Assembly (NCBI GenBank): GCA_050184225.1
Contig: JBFXAN010000128.1
Coordinates: 1-18,914 of the forward strand
DNA length: 18,914 nt
Direction of reading: 5' to 3'
From: JBFXAN01 sp050184225
GTDB lineage: Bacteria; Chloroflexota; Dehalococcoidia; CAUJGQ01
In this document: positions 1 to 6,209 of the stretch, piece by piece
How the letters are laid out: each line of letters starts with the position of its first letter
How positions within the stretch are numbered: position 1 is the stretch's first letter
Program-made: the position numbers and the translations under genes
Notes under the pieces: generated by a model
What the model saw: only the letters and a program-made list of their open reading frames with translations
What the model was told of the DNA's origin: nothing
Databases searched by the model: none

Positions 1-179
1 AGGGCCGCGAGGATGTCATCATGCTCAAGATCCTCGTAATCGGCAAGAATCTCATCGTGGGTCATCCCGGCGCTGAGAAGCTCAAGAATCACGGAAACTG
101 GATATCGCATTTCGCGGATGCAAGGCTGCCCGTGGCATACGTCGGGGTCAATGGTAATACGGTCGAGTAACGCCGCCAT
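1..179 (-). CDS. DUF433 family protein, antitoxin-like (3' end outside window)
   Basis: The minus strand from an ATG at 177-179 reads MAALLDRITIDPDVCHGQPC followed by IREMRYPVSVILELLSAGMT and a DEILADYEDLEHDDILAA-type tail. This is the DUF433 pattern: the I-x-x-x-P-x-V-C-H/G-G-x-P-x-I-R-x-x-R box, then the helical L-x-L-L-x-x-G-x-x-x-x-E-I-L-x-x-Y-x-x-L segment. DUF433 proteins are short (about 75 residues) and are usually the antitoxin-like partner of a DUF5615 PIN-like nuclease encoded immediately downstream. That partner would lie left of the window, so the pairing is inferred. A ribosome-binding site (GAGAAGG) ends about 10 bases before the ATG and supports this start. Fifty-nine codons are visible and no stop is reached. 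Confidence 0.85.
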   Translation of the reverse strand, partial: MAALLDRITIDPDVCHGQPCIREMRYPVSVILELLSAGMTHDEILADYEDLEHDDILAA

Positions 180-308
180 CGTCTGAGATCCTTCTCACTC
201 ATCGGAACATCGAATCGCACATCGATCGCCGACGTCACTGCGATCTCCTGGCCTCAGTGTATCAGTGACACACCGTGATCAGTTGACCAAAGCCAATTCG
301 ATTCACCA

Positions 309-417
309 TCACGCATCTCGGTAGACCCGTCCCTGCTCATCCAAGCGCCGGCCATCGAACTCGCCAAGGGATGAACATGGCCGTGTGATCGATCTGCTCG
401 TCAAGGGGCGACGCCAT
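309..417 (-). pseudogene. Possible frameshifted mini-gene after the phosphatase
   Basis: Four bases after the phosphatase stop, an ATG (415-417) opens a reading frame MASPLDEQIDHTAMFI. It becomes non-protein-like after a CCC run near 367. Dropping one C from that run restores a smooth continuation LGEFDGRRLDEQGRVYRDA that ends at TGA (309-311), giving a 35-residue protein in total. The polar, protein-like composition on both sides of the run is the only evidence. I do not recognise a family and could be reading noise. Confidence 0.2.
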
Positions 418-421
418 CGGT

Positions 422-1150
422 TCATATATCCAACAGCCGGGCGTGGATGGCATCGAGATCGCCATCGCTCACGCTACCCGCACAGAGGTAGGCGTCGGCA
501 TCGAGTGAGGCCAGGATGTCGAGCAGAAGGGCGCGGGTTGTCGTGTTCCTCCGCGCGAGGACGGCCTCGATCATCGGCCCTTGATCCTCCATGCCGCGCG
601 CGGCCCACATCGGGTGCAGGCGAGGGGTGCTCATATCGTAGTCGGCGGCGATCTCCTCAGATACGACCCCGACCAACGCCAGCAGCAACAGGCTGACGAG
701 TCCCGTCCGGTCGCGCCCGGCGCCGCAGTGGAAGACGACACCGCCCGGTTCGGCACGCGCGACAGCGCGCACCGCCGCCGCGCACCGCTCCGGCTTGCGG
801 TCGAGGAAGAGCTGATAGTAAAGCGGGGTGCCATCGAGCGCGTTGCTCCAGCAATATTGCCAGAACTCAGTGTCGGCGCTATCGTCCAATGGCACATGGA
901 TGGTCGTCAGGTCCGTCGGGCGCGGCGCGGTGTCCGGCATGGATACGATCTCGTCGTCGTTGCGCAGGTCGATGACCGTGCGGATGCCATGCGCTCGCAG
1001 CGCTGCCCACCCGATCGTCGTCAGACGGTCGAGACCATCCGCGCGAACGACGGCACCTCGGCGGGTCCGGCGGCCGTCGATGGTGGCGAGACCACCGAGG
1101 TCGCGGACGTTGTAGCAGCCGTCCCAGTCGAGGTGCCGTTCGACGGTCAT
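422..1150 (-). CDS. Tyrosine/serine-type protein phosphatase (IphP-like)
   Basis: A 242-residue protein of the bacterial dual-specificity/tyrosine phosphatase group (Tyr_phosphatase-3/IphP type). The N-terminus carries the family hallmark NVRDLGG (residues 14-20), followed by a conserved R-x-x-x-V-V-R-A-D segment. The catalytic P-loop is HCGAGRDRTG, with nucleophile Cys142 and phosphate-binding Arg148 in the C-x5-R arrangement. These enzymes hydrolyse phosphotyrosine, other phosphoesters or phosphoinositides; the substrate cannot be deduced here. There is no signal peptide, so it is probably cytosolic. I chose the ATG at 1148-1150 because a strong GGGGGTGG ribosome-binding site lies just upstream and the family motif begins soon after. 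A longer frame reaching 1255 adds an Arg/Pro-rich stretch that looks like untranslated leader. It is transcribed alone or with garR, whose stop is 173 bases upstream. Confidence 0.88.
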   Translation of the reverse strand: MTVERHLDWDGCYNVRDLGGLATIDGRRTRRGAVVRADGLDRLTTIGWAALRAHGIRTVIDLRNDDEIVSMPDTAPRPTDLTTIHVPLDDSADTEFWQYCWSNALDGTPLYYQLFLDRKPERCAAAVRAVARAEPGGVVFHCGAGRDRTGLVSLLLLALVGVVSEEIAADYDMSTPRLHPMWAARGMEDQGPMIEAVLARRNTTTRALLLDILASLDADAYLCAGSVSDGDLDAIHARLLDI

Positions 1151-1246
1151 CGATCCACCCCCAGGCGATGCGATCGGTTTGACCGGAGCGTGCGACGCCG
1201 GTCCAGGCCAGTGTCCTCGCGGCCGCGACCGACGACGATAGCGGCG

Positions 1247-1266
1247 CGCTGACACTTCGCTGACAC
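1247..1266. promoter_or_regulatory. Tandem 9-bp repeat upstream of the phosphatase gene
   Basis: CGCTGACAC occurs twice (1247-1255 and 1258-1266) with an 11-bp period, one helical turn, about 100 bases upstream of the phosphatase ATG. Same-face direct repeats of this kind often bind tandem regulator subunits. Nothing else identifies the binding protein, and chance is possible. Confidence 0.25.
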
Positions 1267-1323
1267 GCCGCCGTTGCGTGGTACAAAAGCTGTGGCATGG
1301 TGTTTGGCAGAACCTCTCTCCTG

Positions 1324-2214
1324 CTACTCCGCACCCTCTACCGTCACCCGATTGAGCGCCTCCAGCGGCTTCAGCAGCGCCTGTGTCCCTTCTTCATCCA
1401 ACCCGGCGGCAGCGACACCGGCGAAGAGCTGCGCCACCAGCGCAACCCCCGGCAGCACCATGTCCTGCTGCTGGGCGCTTTCCAGCGCGAGCCGCAGATC
1501 CTTACGCATCAGTCCCACCTTGAAGCCGGGTGCAAAGTCGCGCTTGAGCATGCGCGGGCCGAGATTGCTAAGCTGCCAGGAACCGGCCGCGCCGGCGCTG
1601 ATCGCCTCGATCACCACCGCCGGGTCCACGTCATTCTTCTGGGCGAAGGTAAGCGCCTCACAGACGCCCAGCAACGCGCCCGTGATCGCGACCTGGTTCG
1701 CAAGCTTCACCGTCTGACCCGCCCCCAGCGGGCCGCAATGCGTGATCCGCTGCCCCATCGCCTCGAAGAGCGGCCGCGCCTTGTCCACGTCCGCCGCATC
1801 GCCGCCGATCATGATCGCCAGCGTGCCGGCGATCGCGCCCTGGTCGCCGCCGCTCACCGGCGCGTCGAGCATTTTGACGCCGCGTTCCGCCAACGCCGCG
1901 CCGATCCGCCGCGTTACTGCCGGGGAAATGGTAGACATATCGATCACAATCGTGCCCGGCGCTGCGCCTTCGACGATGCCGTCCGGACCGAGGATCACCG
2001 CCTCGACATCGGGTGAGTCGGTGACGTTCGTGATGACTGCCTCGGCCCCCTCCGCCGCCTCGCGCGGCGTTGTCACAACATCAGCGCCCGCCTCCGCCAG
2101 TTCCTCCCGCGGGCCGGGACTACGGTTGTAGGCCGTCACCTGAAACCCGGCCTTCAGCAGATTCTTCGCCATCGGCCGGCCCATGATCCCCAACCCAACA
2201 AATCCAACGCGCAT
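1324..2214 (-). CDS. NAD(P)-dependent beta-hydroxyacid dehydrogenase (GarR / 3-hydroxyisobutyrate dehydrogenase family)
   Basis: A 296-residue protein of the 6-phosphogluconate-dehydrogenase-like superfamily, full length for the family. The N-terminal Rossmann motif is GLGIMGRPMAKNL (residues 8-20). The substrate loop DAPVSGGDQGAIAGTLAIM lies at 117-135. The catalytic lysine is Lys170 in the GAGQTVKLANQ segment, with the conserved Asn at 173. Family members interconvert tartronate semialdehyde and glycerate (GarR/GlxR) or oxidise 3-hydroxyisobutyrate. Sequence alone does not settle the substrate, although the DAPVSGG and KLANQ boxes are as in tartronate semialdehyde reductases. A GGAGG ribosome-binding site lies four bases before the ATG. 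It ends in TAG. No other glyoxylate or glycerate gene is adjacent, so the context does not help. Confidence 0.88.
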   Translation of the reverse strand: MRVGFVGLGIMGRPMAKNLLKAGFQVTAYNRSPGPREELAEAGADVVTTPREAAEGAEAVITNVTDSPDVEAVILGPDGIVEGAAPGTIVIDMSTISPAVTRRIGAALAERGVKMLDAPVSGGDQGAIAGTLAIMIGGDAADVDKARPLFEAMGQRITHCGPLGAGQTVKLANQVAITGALLGVCEALTFAQKNDVDPAVVIEAISAGAAGSWQLSNLGPRMLKRDFAPGFKVGLMRKDLRLALESAQQQDMVLPGVALVAQLFAGVAAAGLDEEGTQALLKPLEALNRVTVEGAE

Positions 2215-2260
2215 GCCGCCTCCAATTCATCACTATTTGTGATAGAAGCACGGCAGGGTA

Positions 2261-2403
2261 AGAGCGTGTTTGAATAAACTGAACGACATGACATTGTCAT
2301 CCTGAGCGAAGCGAAGGATCTCGGACGCAGTCTTACCGCCGAGATCCTTCGCTTCGCTCAGGATGACAATGTGACCAGTGGTTGTTATTCTCAAACACCC
2401 TCT
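2261..2403. mobile_element. MITE-like palindromic element (143 bp, no coding capacity)
   Basis: The core is a perfect 34-bp inverted repeat (2291-2324 and 2339-2372) around a 14-base loop. It carries the recurrent CCTGAGCGAAGCGAAGGATC unit that I recall from intergenic repeats in many environmental genomes. Outside the core, a second shorter inverted repeat (2261-2273, AGAGCGTGTTTGA, against 2391-2403, one mismatch) marks likely element ends. No clear target-site duplication is visible. The right end lies inside the coding frame of a damaged small antitoxin gene. There is no transposase, so it would have to move in trans. Confidence 0.7.
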
Positions 2404-2590
2404 GATGTGCCTCATACTCCGCTTCTACCTCAGCCATCAGTGCATTGAGGCGCCCTGCCTCAAGATCTTCTTCGATCTACTTGTCCCAGAGCTGCGCGTG
2501 AAACTCTTCAAGCCAGGCAAGCAACTCGGCGATATCGTCAATCGACAGCCGAGTGATGGCCGCCTCTATTTCCTCGATCTCCGAAGCCAT
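2404..2590 (-). pseudogene. Small addiction-module antitoxin-like gene, nonsense-mutated and truncated by the repeat
   Basis: The ATG at 2588-2590, with a GGAGG ribosome-binding site 7 bases upstream, opens MASEIEEIEAAITRLS and a DDIAELLAWLEEFHAQLWDK-type segment. This resembles the small acidic antitoxin-like proteins (E-I-E-x-A-I-x-x-L-s-x-x-E, then W-L-E-E-F, then x-W-D-x-Q-I-E-x-D). A TAG (2477-2479) stands exactly where those proteins have Gln. The same frame continues beyond it with IEEDLEAGRLNALMAEVEAE, the expected family tail. The frame then runs into the MITE-like element at 2403. The gene has therefore lost its end in two ways: a CAG to TAG change and replacement of the C-terminus. 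If translated, it yields a 37-residue peptide (2477-2590). No RelE/ParE-type toxin gene follows. It starts 47 bases after metG and could be co-transcribed with it. Confidence 0.65.
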
Positions 2591-2637
2591 CGCGAAGCCT
2601 CCAAAACGATCGACTCTGCAATCATAGTAGGCCATCC

Positions 2638-4191
2638 TCAACTTGAGGCTGCGGCCACTTGCGCCCGCGGAAACAGCGGCGCCCCGCCCGTCACCGGCGC
2701 GCCCGGCTGCACGGCTCCGAAGACGCCGAGGCCGGCCTCCGGCCCGCGACCGCTGAGCCGGCGGTGCGCCTCCGGCGCGGTGTTTGGCATGAACGGCGTC
2801 AGATACCATGCGGCGAGGCGGGCGGCTTCGGCCAGGTGATAGAGCGAGGTGGCGAGACCGGAGCCGCCCTCCTTGGCGAGCGTCCAGGGTTTGGTTTCCT
2901 CGGCGTAGCGGTTGGCCGCGCGGACGAGGTCGGTGACGGCCGACAGCGCTTCGTCGACGGCGAAGCGATCGAAGGCCACCGCCACTCGCGCCGGCAGGCT
3001 TTCCGCCTCGGCCCGCAGCGTCCGCTCCGCCTCACCGAGTGCGTCTGGTTCCGGCAGCACGCCGCCGGCGTTGCGACCGATCAGCGTCGTCGCCCGCTGG
3101 ACGAGGTTGCCGAAGTTGTTGGCGAGGTCGGCGTTGTACACCTCGACGAAGCGCGCGTCGGCAAAGTCGCGGTCGGCCGCGCCCAGCGGTCCCTGACTCG
3201 CAAAGAAGTAGCGCAACGCGTCGAGGCCGTAGGTGCTGACGTAGTGGTCGAGCTTCGCCAGGTCGATGAAGTTGCCCAGCGACTTGCTCATCTTCATCCC
3301 TTCGCTGATCCAGAAGCCGTGGGCGTAGACATGTCGCGGCAGTTCCACCCACTCGTACCCCGGTGTCCGCCGCAGCGCGATCAACACCGCCGGCCAGATC
3401 ACGGCGTGGAACCAGAGGATCTCCTTGCCGATCAGATGCACATCCGCCGGCCAGAAGTGACGGCGCTCCGGCGTATCGACCGTGGTCAGGTAGTTGAACA
3501 GCGCGTCGATCCAGACGTAGACGCGATGCGTTTCGTTGCCGGGGAAGGGCACACCCCAGGGCGTCCCCGTGCGCGACACCGGCACATCGTTCAGCCCCTC
3601 GCGCAGGCGACCGAGCACCTCATTCCGCCGCGCCTCCGGCTGGACGAAATCCGGCTGCTCCGTCACCAGCCGCAGCAGATCATCCTGAAAGGCGCTGAGG
3701 CGGAAGTAGTAGTTGTCTTCCGATTTGCGCACCAGCGGCCGGCCGTTCACCGGCGACTTGTAGTCGGACTCCGCCGCCTTCGACTCGGTGACGTACTCCT
3801 CCTGCCCGGCGTCGTACCAACCATCGTAGCGGCCGATATAGATGTCGTCCGTGCTGAGCATCGCCGTCAGATATTGCTGCACCTTCTCCGTGTGCCGGGT
3901 CTGGCTGGTGCGGATGAAATCATCGTTGCTGATGCCAAACTTGGCGAAGGTCTCCTCGAAGACCGCCGCGTTCTGATCGGCCCACGCGATCGCCGTCAGC
4001 CCGCGCTCGGCCGCCGAATCGACCACCTTCGCGGCATGTTCATCCGTCCCCGTGAGGAAGAAGACGGCATCGCCGGTCTGCCGCCGATACCGTGCGATGA
4101 TGTCGGCAATCGTCGTCGAATAGACGTGCCCGACGTGCGGCTGATCGTTCACGAAGTAGATCGGCGTTGTAATGTAGAATTTCTCGCTCAC
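2638..4191 (-). CDS. metG: Methionine--tRNA ligase (MetRS)
   Basis: A 517-residue class I aminoacyl-tRNA synthetase that charges tRNA-Met, essential for translation and cytosolic. The HIGH-type signature is PHVGH (18-22), the catalytic KMSKS loop is at 300-304, and the MetRS-specific VYVWIDALFNYLT (224-236) and HLIGKEILWFHAVIWPA (252-268) segments are present. The knuckle of the connective domain (YDGWYDAGQEEYVTE, 122-136) lacks the usual C-x-x-C cysteines, and the whole protein has no cysteine. It is therefore a zinc-free form. It ends after the helical anticodon domain, with no appended EMAP/Trbp111-type tRNA-binding domain. The start is GTG with GGAG six bases upstream. The leader contains heptamer repeats and, further upstream, an intrinsic terminator that may belong to an attenuator or to a separate small RNA. 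Confidence 0.97.
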   Translation of the reverse strand: MSEKFYITTPIYFVNDQPHVGHVYSTTIADIIARYRRQTGDAVFFLTGTDEHAAKVVDSAAERGLTAIAWADQNAAVFEETFAKFGISNDDFIRTSQTRHTEKVQQYLTAMLSTDDIYIGRYDGWYDAGQEEYVTESKAAESDYKSPVNGRPLVRKSEDNYYFRLSAFQDDLLRLVTEQPDFVQPEARRNEVLGRLREGLNDVPVSRTGTPWGVPFPGNETHRVYVWIDALFNYLTTVDTPERRHFWPADVHLIGKEILWFHAVIWPAVLIALRRTPGYEWVELPRHVYAHGFWISEGMKMSKSLGNFIDLAKLDHYVSTYGLDALRYFFASQGPLGAADRDFADARFVEVYNADLANNFGNLVQRATTLIGRNAGGVLPEPDALGEAERTLRAEAESLPARVAVAFDRFAVDEALSAVTDLVRAANRYAEETKPWTLAKEGGSGLATSLYHLAEAARLAAWYLTPFMPNTAPEAHRRLSGRGPEAGLGVFGAVQPGAPVTGGAPLFPRAQVAAASS

Positions 4192-4206
4192 GGTACACTC
4201 CGTCGT

Positions 4207-4310
4207 AGCTGTTAGCCGTTAGTGGTTAGCCGTTAGCCAACTCGAACGTCGGTACGTTGAATCCTAGTATGGCTCTGCACTAACGGCTAACAGCTAACGG
4301 CTATTGGCTA
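4207..4310. repeat. Inverted heptamer-repeat arrays in the metG leader
   Basis: Two arrays of imperfect 7-base units face each other. TTAGCCG, TTAGTGG and TTAGCCG units begin at 4212. CTAACGG, CTAACAG, CTAACGG and CTATTGG units run from 4280 to 4310. They include a perfect 18-bp inverted repeat (4207-4224 against 4278-4295) with a 53-base loop. They resemble the short tandemly repeated heptamers known from cyanobacteria and other large genomes. They lie between the terminator and the metG start, so a transcript would fold into a long hairpin there. Confidence 0.75.
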
Positions 4311-4311
4311 C

Positions 4312-4344
4312 AAAAAAAACCGCTCCGAGTGACCTCTCGGAGCG
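4312..4344 (-). terminator. Rho-independent terminator
   Basis: On the minus strand, a perfect 9-bp stem CGCTCCGAG / CTCGGAGCG with loop AGGTCA is followed by G and eight T residues (A run at 4312-4319 on the plus strand). It is a textbook intrinsic terminator. It lies 120 bases before the metG start and 180 bases after the end of the MocR-type gene. It may end MocR transcription, end a small RNA, or attenuate metG. Confidence 0.88.
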
Positions 4345-4405
4345 TCTCGTCTGTCCGTGGACACAGCGGGCTTACCCGCCGGCGGTCCTGGCCGGCAGAC
4401 GAGAC
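4344..4405 (-). ncRNA. Candidate structured RNA (branched fold) ending at the terminator
   Basis: Directly before the terminator, a perfect 10-bp stem GTCTCGTCTG / CAGACGAGAC (4396-4405 with 4344-4353) closes a loop. Inside are a CCGGC / GCCGG hairpin, a GCGGG-TAAG-CCCGC hairpin (it competes for one base with the first) and a weak GTC-CACG-GAC hairpin. The result is a cloverleaf-like multibranch. A TATGAT -10-like hexamer at 4415-4420 (minus strand) would start transcription a few bases before the stem, giving an RNA of about 100 bases including the terminator. I see no convincing -35 box. It lacks the T-box antiterminator consensus and matches no riboswitch I recognise. It could be a metG attenuator or an independent small RNA. 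Confidence 0.45.
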
Positions 4406-4521
4406 CTGCGCATCATCATAGCGAAGCGTGTCCGTGTGTCTGCCATAACGGGATCATGCTAGCACATGGAGATACGCCGACGAAGTGCAATCGAACACGC
4501 GAACACGCCGCCTTGCGGATG

Positions 4522-5994
4522 CTAATCCACCGACCGTGTCCCCTCGTCGACGGTGCGCCGTCGCCGCGCCGACGTGACCGCCCCGGCCAGGCGGCGGATA
4601 CCCTCGTCGATCCGCGCCGCTGCCGTCGCGGAGAAGCAGAGCCGCATCTCCTGCGCACCGGCGCGATCGGCGTAGAAGAGGTCGCCGCGAACGTAGCTGA
4701 CGCCGGCCCGATCCGCTTCCACCAGCACGGCCTCGCCGTCGATCGACGGGTGGAGCCGGCACCAGAGGAAGATGCCGCCGGTGACCGGTGCGAAGCTCAT
4801 CGATCCGGGTGGCATCTGCCGTTGCAGCGCTGCGTCCATCGCGTGATGACGGCGGGCGTGCTCCAGGCGGAGCGTCTCGATGTGCGCGTCAAGACGGCCA
4901 TCGCGCAGCATGCCGGCGACGACCAACTGCGGCAGGCTGGGACTGAACACATCACTGCGCTGCTTGATCAGCGTCAATTGCTCCACCACCGCCGGCGCTG
5001 CTGCCAGCCAACCGAGCCGCAGGCCGGAGGCGAGCGTCTTCGAGTAGGTGCTGAGATGGATAACAAGGTCGTGCCGGTCCAGGTGAAACAGTGTCGGCGG
5101 TGGCTCCGTCCCGAAGCCGAGCGCGCGGTACGGTTCATCCTCCACCACCGGCAAACGGTATCGCGCGGCCAGACCGAGCAGATCGCGACGGTCGGCGGCC
5201 GGGAGGACGCGGCCGGTCGGATTCTGAAAGGTCGGATTCGTGTAGAGCAGCTTCGGACGGTAGCGGAGCAGCAGATCCTCCAACTCGCCCAGATCAGCCC
5301 GCGCCAGATCCCAACCAGCGATGCGCGCCCCGGCCGCGCGGAAGGTTTGGATCGCGCCGAGGTAGCCCGGCCGGTCCATGACGACGTAGTCGCCGGGATC
5401 GAGCAGGCAGCGGGCGATCAGGTCCAACCCCTGCTGACCCCCGGTCAACACGAGCACCTGTTCCGGCCGCGCGCCGAACCGCGCCGCCAGCGCCCGCCGG
5501 AACTCCGGCTGCCCCTCTGTCGGGCCAAGGCCGAGCGCACCCGCCGGATTGTCCCGGAGGACTGCGTCACAGCGTTCGCGGAAGTCGTCGAGGGGAAAGC
5601 ATTCGAGCGCGGCGGCGCCAGCAGCCAGCGAGATCAGGTCGGTGTCTTCCGCCGAGCGGACCAGCGTCCGCAGCGACGTGTCCATCGTCCGCTGCGCCGC
5701 AACCGCCACCTTGCCCCGCCAGGCGAAGGGGGCGCCGTCGCTCTCCGGCTCGGCGCAGACGACGGTGCCGCGCCCCACGTGGCCGCGCACCAACCCCCGC
5801 GCCTGCAGCTCCCGATACGCGTTGACCACGGTCGTGCGGCTGAGGGACAGGCACCCCGCCAGGTCGCGCTCGGAGGGCAGCCGCTCCCCCGGCCGGATAT
5901 CACCCCCACCGATCGCGGCCGCCAGGGCATCGCATACCTGCCGATAGAGCGGTAGACCGCCGGTTCGATCGAGCGTGAGCGTGGTGAAGTCCAT
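4522..5994 (-). CDS. MocR/PdxR-type GntR regulator with aminotransferase-like domain
   Basis: A 490-residue two-domain regulator. Residues 12-80 form a GntR winged helix (LPLYRQV, RPGERLPSERDLA, LSRTTVVNAYRELQARGLV, GRGT). Residues 110-480 form a fold-type I PLP-dependent aminotransferase domain with TGGQQGLDLIAR, the Asn-Pro-rich NPTFQNPTG loop, VVEDEPYRAL, and the PLP-binding Lys319 in STYSKTL followed by SGLRLGW. MocR proteins use PLP or an amino-acid external aldimine as effector and typically regulate B6, GABA, taurine or amino-acid genes. The target here is unknown because neither neighbour is an obvious pathway gene. The start at ATG 5992-5994 matches the family N-terminus (MDFTTLTLDR); a longer frame to 6030 adds only 12 residues. 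No good ribosome-binding site precedes either start. Confidence 0.93.
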   Translation of the reverse strand: MDFTTLTLDRTGGLPLYRQVCDALAAAIGGGDIRPGERLPSERDLAGCLSLSRTTVVNAYRELQARGLVRGHVGRGTVVCAEPESDGAPFAWRGKVAVAAQRTMDTSLRTLVRSAEDTDLISLAAGAAALECFPLDDFRERCDAVLRDNPAGALGLGPTEGQPEFRRALAARFGARPEQVLVLTGGQQGLDLIARCLLDPGDYVVMDRPGYLGAIQTFRAAGARIAGWDLARADLGELEDLLLRYRPKLLYTNPTFQNPTGRVLPAADRRDLLGLAARYRLPVVEDEPYRALGFGTEPPPTLFHLDRHDLVIHLSTYSKTLASGLRLGWLAAAPAVVEQLTLIKQRSDVFSPSLPQLVVAGMLRDGRLDAHIETLRLEHARRHHAMDAALQRQMPPGSMSFAPVTGGIFLWCRLHPSIDGEAVLVEADRAGVSYVRGDLFYADRAGAQEMRLCFSATAAARIDEGIRRLAGAVTSARRRRTVDEGTRSVD

Positions 5995-6033
5995 TGAGCC
6001 AAGTATGGTCGCGAACGGGGCAGACCCCAATGG

Positions 6034-6048
6034 CCAATATCACATTGG
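6034..6048. promoter_or_regulatory. Possible operator for the MocR-type gene
   Basis: CCAATATCACATTGG is an imperfect dyad (CCAAT / ATTGG, 5-base spacer) centred about 47 bases upstream of the MocR-type start. MocR regulators are commonly autoregulated from sites in this position. The assignment is inference from position only. Confidence 0.25.
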
Positions 6049-6145
6049 ACCTTACTCCTGGATTCCCCCGGAAGGTTGCGCGCGACCGCGGTCCCGCAGA
6101 GGGAGCCGCCGTAACGATCGAGCAGGTTCAGGTACGCCACAGGAA

Positions 6146-6187
6146 CCATGGTGAGGCAGCACGCCGCCCGCCGCTGCCCCACCATGG
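6146..6187. repeat. GC-rich hairpin between the arylsulfatase and MocR-type genes
   Basis: Arms of 15 bases (6146-6160 CCATGGTGAGGCAGC and 6173-6187) match at 14 of 15 positions around a 12-base loop, 22 bases after the arylsulfatase stop. It could act as a transcript end or 3' stabiliser for the sulfatase mRNA. It lacks a T run, so it is not a canonical intrinsic terminator. Confidence 0.4.
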
Positions 6188-6209
6188 GTATCGAGGAAGT
6201 TCCTGCTAC

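Noticed and set aside
2233..2415. Leftward 60-residue reading frame containing VILSEAKDL
   Set aside because: It is the translation of the palindromic repeat itself and is not a gene.
4207..4310. CRISPR-like repeats
   Set aside because: Units are 7 bases, contiguous and without spacers; there are no cas genes.
4192..4420. T-box riboswitch for metG
   Set aside because: Position and terminator fit, but the conserved T-box antiterminator sequence and a recognisable stem I specifier loop are missing.
6146..6187. Canonical intrinsic terminator for the arylsulfatase
   Set aside because: Strong stem but no following T run on the minus strand.
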